Shown here: positions 44,480 to 54,580 of the stretch, in pieces
Layout: every line of letters begins with the position of its first letter
How positions within the stretch are numbered: the stretch's first letter is position 1
Assembly: GCF_900156155.1 (NCBI RefSeq)
Contig: NZ_FTMD01000015.1
Span: forward strand, 1-64,000
Direction of reading: 5' to 3'
Length of the DNA stretch: 64,000 bases
From: Aromatoleum tolulyticum
GTDB lineage: Bacteria; Pseudomonadota; Gammaproteobacteria; Burkholderiales; Rhodocyclaceae
The notes under the pieces: generated by a model
What the model was told of the DNA's origin: nothing
The model's input: only the letters and a program-made list of their open reading frames with translations
The model's database searches: none
Made by a program: the position numbers and the translations under genes

Positions 44480-45037
44480 TCAGGCAGCCTTGCGGCTCTT
44501 CGCGTTGCTCGCCTGCGCCGTCAGGATGGGCTGCATCGCGTTGCTGGCCGCGGCCAGATTGGTCTCGGCCACGTCGCGGCTGGTCTTGACGAAGCTCTCG
44601 TAGGCCGCGCTGGCATTGCTCATCGCGGTCTTGATCGCATTGACGAAGTCGTTGGTACCGGCAGGGGCGGTGTGGGCGAAATGCTCCACGAATTCGCCCA
44701 GGCCGCGCGCGGCTTCGTCGAACTGGCGGGTGCCGAAGGCGGCGATCTCGCCCTGGGTCTGGATGAACAACTCGTTCACGTTGCGGAAGTAGTCGGCGGC
44801 CTGTTCCAGCGACTTGTTCTGGGCGGCGAGGCGCGAGGAGAACTGCTCGCGCATGTCACCCTCGACCAGCGGCGCAGCGCTTACCGACACGCACGCGCAG
44901 GCGCTGCGTGCGGCGTCGATGTTGAGCGCCATCAGGCGTTCGGTCGCGTTCAGGATGGTGTCCGCGAGGGACTGGAAGGCTTCGATGTTGCCGTTCGCGG
45001 CTTTCGCCAGTTTCTGCGTGTTTACCAGGTTATTCAC
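44480..45037 (-). CDS. Phasin family protein, GTG start
   Basis: A 185-aa polyhydroxyalkanoate granule-associated protein. It is helical and Ala-rich, with the family pattern LVNTQKLAKAANGNIEAFQS, then AADYFRNVNELFIQTQGEIA and the C-terminal SKRKAA-like basic end (NAKSRKAA). The start is GTG 45037 with AGGAGAG 6 bases upstream; the frame has no suitable ATG there. Phasins coat storage granules and control their size. Single gene with its own terminator. Confidence 0.9.
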   Translation of the reverse strand: MNNLVNTQKLAKAANGNIEAFQSLADTILNATERLMALNIDAARSACACVSVSAAPLVEGDMREQFSSRLAAQNKSLEQAADYFRNVNELFIQTQGEIAAFGTRQFDEAARGLGEFVEHFAHTAPAGTNDFVNAIKTAMSNASAAYESFVKTSRDVAETNLAAASNAMQPILTAQASNAKSRKAA

Positions 45038-45168
45038 GTCAAGCTCTCCTCGGCTGTAGGTGATCGTGGGCGCTCTCGGATCTCCGTCGTCTGGGCGCCC
45101 GGCAGTGCGGAACAGGCATCCTACGTTGCGGGCCTTGCCGGTGACATACATCTTTCCGCGTGTTTTGG

Positions 45169-45190
45169 ATACCTGCTTTCAGGTATTTTT
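45169..45190 (+). terminator. Orphan terminator-like hairpin on the + strand
   Basis: ATACCTG (45169-45175), loop CTTT, CAGGTAT (45180-45186) is followed by TTTT on the + strand. No gene on the + strand ends here; the neighbours on both sides are on the minus strand. It could end an antisense or small RNA that starts in the phasin leader. Confidence 0.5.
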
Positions 45191-45203
45191 CCCGCCACGG
45201 GCG

Positions 45204-45860
45204 TTATCCTGAAATTGTCGTGAGGCCGTTGCGGATGGCATATTTGGTGAGCTCCGCGACGCTATGCAGGTCGAGTTTGCGCATGATGTTGCGGCGATGC
45301 ACCTCGACCGTGGATGCGGCCAGGTGCAGGCGTTCGGCAATGCGTCCCGAGGTGTGCCCCTCCGCGATCAGCTGCAGCACCTGGCGCTCGCGTGCGGTGA
45401 TGCGCGGCGTCGAGGTGTCGCGCGGCGTGTGGTCCAGCAGCGCGCTCGCGACCGTTGCGGCGACGTCGGGGCAGAGATAGGTCTTGCCGAGCTGCACGGT
45501 GTGGATCGCCCGCAGCAGCTCCTCGCCCGCCTCGGCCTTGGTGACGTAACCGCGTGCGCCGGCATTGAGCAGGTCGAGCACGAACTGTCGGTCGGAAAAG
45601 GCCGACACGCCGATCACCTTGAGGTTCGGCCGCAGGGCCAGCAGGCGTCTGGTCGTCTCGATTCCGTTCATCGCGGGCATGCCGATATCTACGCACGCAA
45701 TGTCGACCGGCTTGTCCGCAACGAGGGCCAGCAGTTCGTCGCCGGTGCCGGCGACGCCGATCACGTCGATGTCGGGTTCCTTCTCCAGCAGCGCACGCAA
45801 CGCATGCAGGAACATGCGGTGATCGTCCGCCAGGGCGATATGCACTTTCGGGTTGTTCAT
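45204..45860 (-). CDS. NarL/FixJ-type response regulator
   Basis: A 218-aa response regulator: receiver 1-120 with DDH acidic pair, phospho-acceptor Asp58 in IACVDIGMPAMNGIE and the SAFSDR and TKAEAGEE ends. A LuxR-type DNA-binding domain follows from about 145 (ITARERQVLQLIAEGHTSGR, then RLHLAASTVEVHRRNIMRKL). It is cotranscribed with the histidine kinase upstream, whose stop overlaps its start (ATGA). Target genes are unknown; the nearby phasin gene is one candidate. Confidence 0.94.
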   Translation of the reverse strand: MNNPKVHIALADDHRMFLHALRALLEKEPDIDVIGVAGTGDELLALVADKPVDIACVDIGMPAMNGIETTRRLLALRPNLKVIGVSAFSDRQFVLDLLNAGARGYVTKAEAGEELLRAIHTVQLGKTYLCPDVAATVASALLDHTPRDTSTPRITARERQVLQLIAEGHTSGRIAERLHLAASTVEVHRRNIMRKLDLHSVAELTKYAIRNGLTTISG

Positions 45861-47413
45861 GTCGACCTCGTGTTTGCGGTTCGCTCATTCGCCGGGCTTC
45901 TCGCCGGGCGCGGCTGCTTGCGGAATTCGCCTGCCTGGAGATCGAAGCTGACCCGGATCCCGGTACCGGTCCGCGGGCCAGACGTCAGTGCGAACGTTCC
46001 CCCGGCGAATTCGGCGCGTTCCTTCATGGTGATCAGCCCCAATCCCGGTGCGGTTCCGGACTCGCCGAGGTGCCGGGGGTCGAAGCCGATGCCGTCGTCG
46101 GCGATCTCCATGAGCAGGCGGGTGTCGCAATTCTCCAGATGAATGCGGACGTTCCTTGCGTGCGCATGCTTCGCGCAATTCGTGAGCGCCTCCTGGGTGA
46201 TGCGGAAGAGCAGGGACTGGACATTCGAAGGCAGCTGCATCGTGAAGTTGGTGGTGTCGAGGTGTACCGCGATGCCGGTGCGCTGGCGGAACTGCTGCGC
46301 GTAGTCCTGTACCGCCGGGATCAGGCCGGCATAGTCCAGTGTTGCCGGGCGAAGGTTGGTGCAGATGTCGCGAATGCCCGTGGTGGTGTCGAGCAGCAGG
46401 GCCTGCGCGTCGTCGAGCAGGGGTTCGAGTTCCGCGTGAACGGGCGCGGGCAGCGCGTGCGCCAGGTTCGTGAGCGTGAGCTGCAGCGCGGCCAGATTGG
46501 GGCTGGTGTGATCGTGCAGTTCCGCGGCGAACTTGCGGCGCTCGTTTTCCTGCACATCGACCATGTGGCGCGAGAGCTCGGCGAGTCGCGTCGCGTGGGC
46601 CGCGCGCTCGAGTTCCAGCTGTTTGCGGTCGGAGTTGTCCGAAAGCACGGTCCGGCTCGCGACGAATTCGCCCTGCGCGTCGAAGATGGCCGTCGAACTG
46701 AGCAGCACCGGCATCGACGAGCCGTCCTTGCGCAGCAGCTCCATATCCATGTTGTGCATGAGGCCGGTCTTCTTGAATCGGCGGAACACTTGTCCGAACA
46801 GCGCCCGGCTCGCCGGGCAGAACAGTTCGTAGGCCCGCATGCGCCCGACGACCTCTTCGCGCGCGTAGCCCAGCCAGCGCAGTTGCGTGTCGTTGATGCG
46901 GATGATCATTCCGTCCGCGTCGAGCGAGTAGTAGCCGCAGGGGGCATTCTGATAGAGATCTTCGATCTCGAAGGTCTGGCGCCGCAGTTCCTGTTCCGCG
47001 AGCTTGCGTTCGGTGATGTCCTGCGTCGTACCGTAAAGCTTGTAAACACGCCCGCGGAGATCCTTGACCGGAACGATCGTGGTCGCGTGGTAGCGTCGGG
47101 CGCCCGACGGCAGGAGTACGGTCTGTTCCAGCTCCTGCCGCGCGCCGAAGTCGATCGCCTCCCAGAACGCGGCACGGGTGTGCTCCACGGACTCCAGCGA
47201 GTAATAGCCCAGCGCCTCGTTCAGGTCGGGTGTGCCCTGCGCGCTGGAGCGCTCAAAAAGACGGAACAGCTGCGGTGACCAGCTCATCGCGCCGGTGTCG
47301 CGATCCAGTTCCCAGTCGCCCATGCGTCCGACGGCCTGCGCTTCGTGCAGGCGAGCCTCGCTTGCGCGCAGAACCTCTTCGGCATTGGGTGGGTCGGCAA
47401 TCTCCCGGGGCAT
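45857..47413 (-). CDS. PAS-containing sensor histidine kinase (NarX/DegS-like)
   Basis: A 518-aa soluble kinase. Two PAS/PAC units (about 20-135, containing LHEAQAVGRMGDWELDRDTG, and about 145-265) lead to a HisKA_3 dimerisation domain with the phospho-acceptor in FAAELHDHTSPNLAALQL. The HATPase domain contains NCAKHAHARN and DDGIGFDP. No transmembrane segment was found, so it senses an internal cue. The Ser-Pro after HDHT is unusual, since most relatives have a Gln-x-Leu pattern. It shares an operon with the NarL-type regulator. Start MPREIADPP chosen; an upstream extension is Arg-rich and not domain-like. Confidence 0.88.
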   Translation of the reverse strand: MPREIADPPNAEEVLRASEARLHEAQAVGRMGDWELDRDTGAMSWSPQLFRLFERSSAQGTPDLNEALGYYSLESVEHTRAAFWEAIDFGARQELEQTVLLPSGARRYHATTIVPVKDLRGRVYKLYGTTQDITERKLAEQELRRQTFEIEDLYQNAPCGYYSLDADGMIIRINDTQLRWLGYAREEVVGRMRAYELFCPASRALFGQVFRRFKKTGLMHNMDMELLRKDGSSMPVLLSSTAIFDAQGEFVASRTVLSDNSDRKQLELERAAHATRLAELSRHMVDVQENERRKFAAELHDHTSPNLAALQLTLTNLAHALPAPVHAELEPLLDDAQALLLDTTTGIRDICTNLRPATLDYAGLIPAVQDYAQQFRQRTGIAVHLDTTNFTMQLPSNVQSLLFRITQEALTNCAKHAHARNVRIHLENCDTRLLMEIADDGIGFDPRHLGESGTAPGLGLITMKERAEFAGGTFALTSGPRTGTGIRVSFDLQAGEFRKQPRPARSPANERTANTRST

Positions 47414-47898
47414 GACAACCTCACTGCATCGAAATCGACGCAGGGGACATGAAAACGCGTGGCGCCGCGACGGAGTCCGCGCGCGCACCGACATTCGCGT
47501 GCGCGTCTCCGGGCGGCGCGAAATCCGGGGGTACCGCTTTCATTCTAGTGCGCCGGTCGGGAATATTTATAGGAATCGCACTCGTCCAAAGCACTCGATC
47601 GGGTCTCCTGCCGATACGTTCGCCGCGACCGGAAGATACGGACGTGGCACGCCTGCGGCTGCCTGTCCGGTCCAGCCGCATCGTCATCAACATCGGGAAC
47701 AGTCTGGGCCCGCGCGCCGCACATCGTCCTGCGGAGGTGCGTGTCCCGCGGCGGCGCGTTCCGATGTCATTCGTGCAGCATGGCAGAAAATGACATCCGC
47801 GCCAGCTTCGAAGCGGTCGATCATACCGGCGGGAGTACCTCGGACCTATACCCGGAACCCCGTAGCAAAACGTAACGCAATGTTTCGCCCGGCGCGCC
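47414..47898. other. Intergenic region without a convincing gene
   Basis: This 485-base stretch separates the histidine kinase start from the mnmC end, both on the minus strand. Open frames in it have Arg/Ala-rich translations and no ribosome site that would support a gene. It is less GC-rich in places (AATATTTATAGGAATCGC near 47563-47580), which may hold the kinase promoter. No repeat or RNA gene was recognised. Confidence 0.5.
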
Positions 47899-49806
47899 TC
47901 ATTCGTCGGCCACGGCGCGGCGAGGCGGGCGCAGGAGGTAGCGCGCCGGATCGAGCGCCTCGACCAGCGAACGCTCCAGCGGCAGGGGGTCGCCTGCGAG
48001 CTCACTCGAGAGCAGTTCGGCGGCAAGTGCCGCCCAGACGAGTCCGCGCGCACCGAAGCCTTCGACGGCGTAGAGGCCGGGATGGCGCGGAATGGACGAG
48101 AGCGGGCTCGCGCGATCGGCCTGCTGCACGGACGGAACCGCGCCGACCATCGGCAGCCGGTCCGGCGATGCGGGGCGGAAGCCGACCCGCCCGTCGAGAC
48201 GGGCGGGGTCGAAACCGGCGGCGAAGCCCGGCAGGATGAAGTCGAGCTTGGAGAGATTCTCGCGGTGATCGGAGACGCGCAGCGACGGATCCTCGTCGTC
48301 GACGGAAAAGGTCGCGCCTGCGCAGCGCACGCCGTCGATGGCCGGGCTGACGTAGCCGAGGCGGCACACGACCACGCGCGGCGCGCTGTCCGCCTGCGCC
48401 GGGAGATGGCTTACCTGGCCGCGTGCGCTGCGCACGGGCAGGGCGGCGGCCTGCGGGAACTGGCGGATGCCGACGCCGTTCGCGAGTATCGCGACGGGTG
48501 CGGCGGCGATCACGTCACCGGTGGCGTCGAGGGCGCGCCAGCCCCCGGCGCCCGATTCCAGCGCGGCGACTCCGCGGCCGAAGTGGCAGCGGATCGCGTC
48601 CGGGAAGGCAGCCAGGTTCGCCCTGCACAAGCTGGGCGGATTGACCCAGCCGCCGCCGGAAAACCACCACCCGCCCAGCGGCAGCGGCCAGCCGGCGATG
48701 CGCGACGCCTCGTCGTGCTCGACGAATCTCAGGTACTCCGCGGGAGCCTGCTGTGCTTCGACGACGCGCCGTTGCTTTTCCTCATGCACCGGGTCGCGTG
48801 CCAGATGCAGCACGCCGCAGGCATCCCAGCGCACGGCCAGGCCGCGGGCGCTCAGGCGCTGCAGGTGGCGCAGGCCGTACAGGGCGCCGGCGCGGGTGAT
48901 GCGGGCGAGGCGGTTGTCGTCGAGGCTGGGCAGCGGGCGCAGCACGCCGCTGAGGTTGCCCGACGCGCCCTGCGCAGGCCCGGCGGCCGCGTCGACGACG
49001 TCGACCGTCCAGCCGCGCTCGGCAAGGCGGTTTGCGATGCTGCTGCCGGCGAGTCCGGCCCCGATCACGAGCGCATGGCGGGGCGAGGCCGCTGCGGTAG
49101 CGTCGCCGGCGTCACCGAACCGGGCACGCAGCATCTGGCGCTTGCCGCCGAACCCGGCGGCCCTCTCGCAGCGGAAACCGAGTTTTTCCAGCGCGCGGCG
49201 CACTGCGCCCGTCACCGACCAGGTTGCGAGGGTCGCGCCCGGTGCGGCCAGGCGCGATAGCTCGTGCAGCAGCCCGGCCGACCACAGGTCCGGGTTCGTC
49301 GCGGGCGAGAAGCCGTCAAGATAGAAGGCGTCCGCGCGGCACTGCAGTTCGGGGATCAGGTCCGGCGCGTCGCCCAACAGCAGCGTCAGGACGACGCGGC
49401 CGCCGTCGAGATGCAGGCGGTGGATGCCCGGCGTCAGCACCGGCCAGTGTGCCTGCAGCTCCGCCGCGAGCGGCGCGAGTACGGGCCAGCGGGCGTGCAG
49501 TGCGGCGAGATCGTCGCGACGGAAGGGATGACGTTCGACCGACACGAAGTGCAGCCGGTCACAGCGCCGCTCATCATCACGCCACGCTGCCCAGGTCGCA
49601 AGGAAGTTGAGCCCCAGCCCGAAGCCGGTCTCGACGATGGTGAAGCGCTCGCGCCCGCGCCAGCGTTCCGGCAGGCCGTTGCCACCGATGAACACGTGCC
49701 GTGCCTGCTCGAGCCCGCCGTCGCGCGAGTGATAGACGTCGCCGAAGGCGTCCGAGCAGGGCGTGCCGTCCTCGGTGAAGTTCAGGCGGGCGGGTTCGAT
49801 CGGCAT
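47899..49806 (-). CDS. mnmC: Bifunctional tRNA mnm5s2U34 biosynthesis protein MnmC
   Basis: A 635-aa fusion. The N-terminal methyltransferase half contains FTIVETGFGLGLNFLATWAA (SAM motif I) and FYLDGFSPATNPDLWS. The C-terminal FAD-dependent oxidoreductase begins at about 250 with HALVIGAGLAGSSIANRLAE and ends with GLYAVEGFGARGLVWAALAA. It removes the carboxymethyl group from cmnm5U34 and methylates the product in tRNA wobble uridine. The start MPIEPARLNFTEDGTPCSD matches the family N-terminus. Confidence 0.95.
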   Translation of the reverse strand: MPIEPARLNFTEDGTPCSDAFGDVYHSRDGGLEQARHVFIGGNGLPERWRGRERFTIVETGFGLGLNFLATWAAWRDDERRCDRLHFVSVERHPFRRDDLAALHARWPVLAPLAAELQAHWPVLTPGIHRLHLDGGRVVLTLLLGDAPDLIPELQCRADAFYLDGFSPATNPDLWSAGLLHELSRLAAPGATLATWSVTGAVRRALEKLGFRCERAAGFGGKRQMLRARFGDAGDATAAASPRHALVIGAGLAGSSIANRLAERGWTVDVVDAAAGPAQGASGNLSGVLRPLPSLDDNRLARITRAGALYGLRHLQRLSARGLAVRWDACGVLHLARDPVHEEKQRRVVEAQQAPAEYLRFVEHDEASRIAGWPLPLGGWWFSGGGWVNPPSLCRANLAAFPDAIRCHFGRGVAALESGAGGWRALDATGDVIAAAPVAILANGVGIRQFPQAAALPVRSARGQVSHLPAQADSAPRVVVCRLGYVSPAIDGVRCAGATFSVDDEDPSLRVSDHRENLSKLDFILPGFAAGFDPARLDGRVGFRPASPDRLPMVGAVPSVQQADRASPLSSIPRHPGLYAVEGFGARGLVWAALAAELLSSELAGDPLPLERSLVEALDPARYLLRPPRRAVADE

Positions 49807-49844
49807 GGGCGTCGGGAAGAACGGTGAAGAAAAAGGGCGCCTCG

Positions 49845-49875
49845 AAAAAGACAAGGCGCCTTTCGGCGCCCTGTC
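49845..49875 (-). terminator. Rho-independent terminator of lysS
   Basis: On the minus strand GACAGGGCGCC-GAAA-GGCGCCTTGTC forms a stable stem with a GAAA tetraloop and a G/T-type mismatch, followed by TTTTT. It begins 19 bases beyond the lysS stop and ends before mnmC. Confidence 0.88.
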
Positions 49876-49893
49876 TTCGTTGCCATATCCGGC

Positions 49894-51402
49894 TTACTCC
49901 ATCCGCATCTGCGGGAAGAGGATCACGTCGCGGATGCTCGGGCTGTCGGTGAGCAGCATGACGAGGCGGTCGATGCCGATGCCGCAGCCGCCGGTCGGGG
50001 GCAGGCCGAACTCGAGCGCGCGGATGTAGTCTGCGTCGAAGAACATCGCTTCCTCGTCGCCGGCTTCCTTTGCCTTGACCTGCTCGAGGAAGCGTGCGGC
50101 CTGGTCTTCCGGGTCGTTCAGCTCGGAGAAGCCGTTGGCGATTTCGCGGCCGACGATGAAAAGCTCGAAACGCTCGGTGATCTCCGGGTTCGCGTCATTG
50201 CGGCGCGCGAGCGGCGACACTTCGGCCGGGTAGTCGATGATGAAGGTCGGCTCCCACAGCTCCGCCTCGGTGGTCTCTTCGAACAGCATCAGCTGCAGCG
50301 TGCCGAGGCCGGCGCCGTCGCGCGGTTCGGCCTTCAGGTCCTTGAGCTTGTTGCGCACCCAGGCGGCGTCGTTGAGCTGCTCGACGGTGTAGCCGGGGTG
50401 ATACTTGCGGATCGCCTCGACGATGGTCAGGCGCGCAAAGGGCTTGGACAGGTCCAGCTCACGCCCCTGATACACGAACACCTCGGTGCCCAGCGCCTCG
50501 CGGGCCGCCTGGCGCAGCAGGCCTTCGGTGAAGTTCATCAGGCTGCGGTAGTCCGCGTAGGCCTCGTAGAACTCCATCATCGTGAATTCGGGGTTGTGGC
50601 GCGGGCTCAGGCCCTCGTTACGGAAGTTGCGGTTGACCTCGAACACCTTCTCGAAGCCGCCGACCACCAGGCGCTTGAGGTAGAGCTCGGGCGCGATGCG
50701 CAGGAACAGTTCCATGTCCAGCGCGTTGTGGTGGGTGATGAAGGGCTTGGCCGCTGCGCCGCCGGGGATGGGGTGCATCATCGGCGTTTCGACTTCGAGG
50801 AAGCCGTGGCTGACCATGTAGTTGCGGATCGACTGCACCATGCGGCTGCGCGCGACGAAGGTGAAGCGCGTCTGCTCGTTCATGATCAGGTCGACGTAAC
50901 GCTGGCGGTACTTCTGCTCGACGTCGGTGAGGCCGTGGAACTTGTCGGGCAGCGGGCGCAGGCTCTTGGTGAGCAGGCGCACTTCCGTCACTTTGACCGA
51001 CAGCTCGCCGGTGCGCGTCTTGAATACCGTACCGACCCCGCCGACGATGTCGCCGATGTCCCAGTGCTTGAAGTCGGCGTAGACGTCTTCGCCGACGGCG
51101 TCGCGGGTGACGTAGAGCTGGATGCGGCCCGACAGGTCCTGGATCGTGATGAAGCTGGCCTTGCCCATGACGCGCTTGAGCATCACGCGGCCGGCGACCC
51201 GGACTTCGACCGGATTGGCGTCCAGGGCTTCAGGCTCCTTGTCGCCATACAGCTCGTCGAGCTTGCCGGCGGTGTTTTCGCGCGAGAAGTCGTTCGGGAA
51301 GGCGCGGCCGGTGGCGCGCCAGGCGGCCAGTTTTTCACGCCGCTCGGCGATGATGTGGTTCTCGTCGGGCGCGGTGGCGGGGTTGTTGTTCTGGTCGCTC
51401 AT
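49894..51402 (-). CDS. lysS: Lysyl-tRNA synthetase, class II
   Basis: A 502-aa class II aminoacyl-tRNA synthetase. An OB-fold anticodon domain (about 55-165, [18 protein letters not shown]) precedes the catalytic core with motif 1 [19 protein letters not shown], motif 2 [18 protein letters not shown] and motif 3 [19 protein letters not shown]. It charges tRNA-Lys. The start [18 protein letters not shown] is chosen for family length; the frame extends upstream. Confidence 0.98.
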   Translation of the reverse strand: MSDQNNNPATAPDENHIIAERREKLAAWRATGRAFPNDFSRENTAGKLDELYGDKEPEALDANPVEVRVAGRVMLKRVMGKASFITIQDLSGRIQLYVTRDAVGEDVYADFKHWDIGDIVGGVGTVFKTRTGELSVKVTEVRLLTKSLRPLPDKFHGLTDVEQKYRQRYVDLIMNEQTRFTFVARSRMVQSIRNYMVSHGFLEVETPMMHPIPGGAAAKPFITHHNALDMELFLRIAPELYLKRLVVGGFEKVFEVNRNFRNEGLSPRHNPEFTMMEFYEAYADYRSLMNFTEGLLRQAAREALGTEVFVYQGRELDLSKPFARLTIVEAIRKYHPGYTVEQLNDAAWVRNKLKDLKAEPRDGAGLGTLQLMLFEETTEAELWEPTFIIDYPAEVSPLARRNDANPEITERFELFIVGREIANGFSELNDPEDQAARFLEQVKAKEAGDEEAMFFDADYIRALEFGLPPTGGCGIGIDRLVMLLTDSPSIRDVILFPQMRME

Positions 51403-51609
51403 GAATCGAATCGGCTGGTTGCGGCGAAAAAAGGCAATTGTGGCATGCCGCGGGATACCGGGCAAATTAGGACGGCGCGGGACGTTTGCCCCTGCGATCG
51501 TGCGGCATGCGCCGGCGCGGTGCGTCGCTTTTGCATTTGGCCTAAAGTGTCCGCCTTTGCGGCCGATAGAGGCTGCCATGTTTGGACAAAAATAAGCCGG
51601 AGAGTCCCC

Positions 51610-53409
51610 ATGAGCTCGCCCGAGAGCCTGTATGTATCCATAGAGAAGACCTTCTGGAATTCGCTCACGAAAAAGTTGTGCAGCTTCCTGCTGCTATGGG
51701 TCATCAATCTTGTCTACCTGGGCGTCTACGCCAGCCAGCAGGCGAACCTCCGGACGCTTCTCGAGAAGGGCCGCGTTCCGCCGGAGTTGCTCACTCAGGC
51801 GATGACGACCCTCGATGCAGGGTGGTACCTGATGCTCGGGCTGACGGCGATCGCGCTGGTCGCGTGCACCGGGCAGATCCTCTATCTGCGCCACCTTATC
51901 GTGCGGCCGGTACGTCTCATCACGGACATCTTCAACGAGATCGCGCGTGGCGAGGGCGACTTCTCGCGCGACCTGCCGCTCGTCACGCACGACGAACTGC
52001 GCGACCTCGCGAGCGGGTACAACGATTTCGCCACGAAGATGCGGCAGATCATCGGCGATGTGCGCACGATGAGCGTGAACATCGCCCGCGATTCGGTGAT
52101 CGTGCGCTCGTGCGTCGAGGAGTCCGCGCGGGATGCCCGTCGCCAGGGGCAGTTGACCGAGGTTGTGTTCAGCGCCAGTACCGAATCGACCTCCGCGATC
52201 GAAAGCGTGTCGGCGAGCACCCAGCAGATTTCGGCTTCGACGACCAAGAATCTCGAGATCGCGCGCAACTCGCTCGGTGAGATGCACGAAATCGCCAGCA
52301 AGATCAACGACGTGAGCGAGAAGGTGCTGCACTTCAACGCGACCGTCGACGATCTTTCGGTGCGTTCGGAAAGCGTCAAGAAGATCGCCTCGCTGATTCG
52401 CGAGATTGCCGATCAGACCAATCTGCTGGCGCTCAATGCCGCGATCGAGGCGGCGCGCGCGGGGGAAGCGGGGCGGGGCTTCGCCGTCGTTGCCGACGAG
52501 GTGCGCAAGCTCGCGGAGCGGGTCAATACGGCGGCGGTGGAGATTACCGGGAACATCGACGGCATGATCGGCCGGGTGCTGACCACGCGCGCCGAAAACG
52601 AGATCATCAACGCCGACGTGCTGCAGGCGCGCGAGGTGGTGACGCGCTCGGCAACGCATTTCCGGCACATGGTCGGCGAGTTCGAGGTGACCGGCGAGCA
52701 GTTGCTGCAGATTGCGACCGCGATGGAGGAGCTGTCGGCGACGAATGCCCAGGTGCATGAGAACGTCACCGCGATCCACGATCTTTCGGGCACCGTCGCG
52801 GAGCACATGGACGAATCGGAAGACTGCGCGGTGAAGCTCGCGCGCGCGACCGAGTCGGTGCAGGAACTGGTGTCGCGCTTCAAGACCGGCACCGGCGAGT
52901 TCGATCATGCGGTCGATCAGGTGCGCAGCTTCCGCGACCGCGTCCAGGCTCAGCTGGATGAGATGCGGGACGGCCGTGTGGATGTGTTCGATCGGCGCTA
53001 CCAGCCGATCCCGGATACGTTCCCGCAGAAATTCAAGGTGTCCTGGGGTGACGAGTATGGCCGTCGCTGCCAGAAGCTGCTCGAGGAGTGCCTGGGCTCG
53101 ATTCCCGGTTGCGTCTATGCGGTGGCGGTGAACACCGATGGTTACCTATCCGCGCACAACCTGAAGTATTCGAAGCCCCTGACGGGCAACCGGGACACCG
53201 ATCTCGCGGGCAACCGTACCTGCCGCAAGTTCGACAGCCCCGCCGAGATCCGCGGGGCGCGCAATACGGAACCGCTGCTGCTGCAGACGTTCCGCCGCGA
53301 TACGGGCGAAATCCTGTGCGATCTGGCGATGCCGGTGATGGTCGGCGGTCGCCACTGGGGCAACGTGCGTGTCGGCCTGACGGCCGAGGCGCTGATCGCG
53401 GGACGATAA
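51610..53409 (+). CDS. Methyl-accepting chemotaxis protein with C-terminal sensor-like domain
   Basis: A 599-aa chemoreceptor. Two transmembrane helices (about residues 22-44 and 76-98) enclose a periplasmic loop of only about 30 residues, too short for a normal ligand domain. A HAMP region and the signalling domain follow, with the hairpin tip [20 protein letters not shown]. After about residue 450 a C-terminal domain ([19 protein letters not shown], then [19 protein letters not shown] and [11 protein letters not shown]) resembles the PAS-like C-terminal modules of some proteobacterial receptors and may be the true sensor. Start ATG 51610 behind GGAGAGTCCCC. Confidence 0.92.
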   Translation: MSSPESLYVSIEKTFWNSLTKKLCSFLLLWVINLVYLGVYASQQANLRTLLEKGRVPPELLTQAMTTLDAGWYLMLGLTAIALVACTGQILYLRHLIVRPVRLITDIFNEIARGEGDFSRDLPLVTHDELRDLASGYNDFATKMRQIIGDVRTMSVNIARDSVIVRSCVEESARDARRQGQLTEVVFSASTESTSAIESVSASTQQISASTTKNLEIARNSLGEMHEIASKINDVSEKVLHFNATVDDLSVRSESVKKIASLIREIADQTNLLALNAAIEAARAGEAGRGFAVVADEVRKLAERVNTAAVEITGNIDGMIGRVLTTRAENEIINADVLQAREVVTRSATHFRHMVGEFEVTGEQLLQIATAMEELSATNAQVHENVTAIHDLSGTVAEHMDESEDCAVKLARATESVQELVSRFKTGTGEFDHAVDQVRSFRDRVQAQLDEMRDGRVDVFDRRYQPIPDTFPQKFKVSWGDEYGRRCQKLLEECLGSIPGCVYAVAVNTDGYLSAHNLKYSKPLTGNRDTDLAGNRTCRKFDSPAEIRGARNTEPLLLQTFRRDTGEILCDLAMPVMVGGRHWGNVRVGLTAEALIAGR

Positions 53410-53471
53410 GCGGGAGAACCGCCGGGCGCCGTCGCGCGCCCGGTCGCGTGCGGCGTCTGCCGCGCGTGGAG

Positions 53472-53732
53472 TCAGCGTGCCTGTTCGGGCAGGACGATGT
53501 TGACTTCCAGGACCTCGTAGTTTTCCTGCTTGTCGAGATGCACCTTGATGTCGTCCGGATTGACCGCGACGTACTTCGAGATCACCTCGATCAGCTCGCG
53601 CTGCAACGCGGGCAGGAAGTCGGCCTTGGCCGCATCGCCGCTGCGCTCGTGCGCGATCAGCAGCGACAGGCGGTTCTTGGCGATTTCCGCCGTCTTCTTC
53701 TTTTCGCCGAAGAGGCGGGCAAGGAAGGACAT
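53472..53732 (-). CDS. minE: Cell division topological specificity factor MinE
   Basis: An 86-aa MinE. The N-terminal membrane-binding segment [20 protein letters not shown] and the MinD-contact helix [12 protein letters not shown] are followed by the dimerisation domain ([20 protein letters not shown]). It stimulates MinD ATPase and drives pole-to-pole oscillation. It follows minD by one base, completing minCDE. Confidence 0.97.
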   Translation of the reverse strand: MSFLARLFGEKKKTAEIAKNRLSLLIAHERSGDAAKADFLPALQRELIEVISKYVAVNPDDIKVHLDKQENYEVLEVNIVLPEQAR

Positions 53733-53733
53733 C

Positions 53734-54549
53734 TTACTTGCCTCCGAACAGGCGCTTGATCAGGCCCGGCTTCTCGTAGTTCACGTAGCGCAGTTCGCGG
53801 GTTTCGCCGAGGAAGCGCGCGACCACGTCGGTGTAGGCTTCGGAGACGTCGGAGCCCTTCAGGTGGATGGCGGGCGTGCCCTGGTTCGAGGCCTGGAGCA
53901 CGGATTCGGACTCGGGGATCACGCCGATCAGCGGCACGCGCAGCAGTTCCTGCACGTCCTTGTAGGACAGCATCTCGCCCTCGTCGACGCGCTTGGGCGA
54001 GTAACGGGTGACGAGCAGGTGTTCCTTGACCGGCTCCTTGCCTTCCGCGGCGCGGCGGGACTTGGACTGCAGGATGCCGAGGATGCGGTCGGAGTCGCGC
54101 ACCGACGAGACTTCCGGGTTGGTCGTGACGATCGCCTCGTCGGCGAAGGTCAGCGCGAGCACCGCGCCGCGTTCGATGCCGGCGGGGGAGTCGCACACGA
54201 TGTAGTCGAAACCCATGTGCTCGAGGTCGTGGATGACCTTCTCGACGCCTTCCTCGGTCAGCGCATCCTTGTCGCGCGTCTGCGATGCGGGCAGCACGAA
54301 GAGGTTGTCGCAGTGCCTGTCCTTGATGAGCGCCTGGTTGAGCTTGGCGTCGCCGTTGATGACATTGATGAGGTCATACACGACGCGGCGCTCGCAGCCC
54401 ATGATCAGGTCGAGGTTGCGCAGGCCGACGTCGAAGTCGATGACGGCCGTCTTGAAGCCCCGCAGGGCCAGGCCGGAGGAAAAGGCGGCGCTGGTGGTGG
54501 TCTTGCCCACGCCACCCTTGCCCGAAGTTACGACGACGACACGAGTCAC
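53734..54549 (-). CDS. minD: Septum site-determining ATPase MinD, GTG start
   Basis: A 271-aa ParA/MinD ATPase with the deviant Walker A motif GKGGVGKTT (residues 10-18), [28 protein letters not shown] and the C-terminal amphipathic membrane helix ([12 protein letters not shown]). The start is GTG 54549 giving [13 protein letters not shown]; the frame continues upstream without a family-like sequence. It recruits MinC to the membrane and is displaced by MinE. Confidence 0.97.
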   Translation of the reverse strand: MTRVVVVTSGKGGVGKTTTSAAFSSGLALRGFKTAVIDFDVGLRNLDLIMGCERRVVYDLINVINGDAKLNQALIKDRHCDNLFVLPASQTRDKDALTEEGVEKVIHDLEHMGFDYIVCDSPAGIERGAVLALTFADEAIVTTNPEVSSVRDSDRILGILQSKSRRAAEGKEPVKEHLLVTRYSPKRVDEGEMLSYKDVQELLRVPLIGVIPESESVLQASNQGTPAIHLKGSDVSEAYTDVVARFLGETRELRYVNYEKPGLIKRLFGGK

Positions 54550-54580
54550 GGTATGTCCTTCCTGAAAGTGTGCGCTGCGC

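Noticed and set aside
47449-47793. A 114-codon open frame in the gap upstream of the NarL-type kinase
   Set aside because: It has no good ribosome site and an Arg/Pro-rich random-looking translation, so I treat the gap as non-coding.
50398-51609. Upstream extension of the chemoreceptor frame by 404 codons
   Set aside because: The extension lies opposite lysS and is not receptor-like; the normal MCP start with a ribosome site is at 51610.
53422-53443. GC-rich hairpin between the chemoreceptor and minE as a bidirectional terminator
   Set aside because: The 8-bp stem is real (CCGGGCGC/GCGCCCGG) but neither strand has a T-run; too weak to call.
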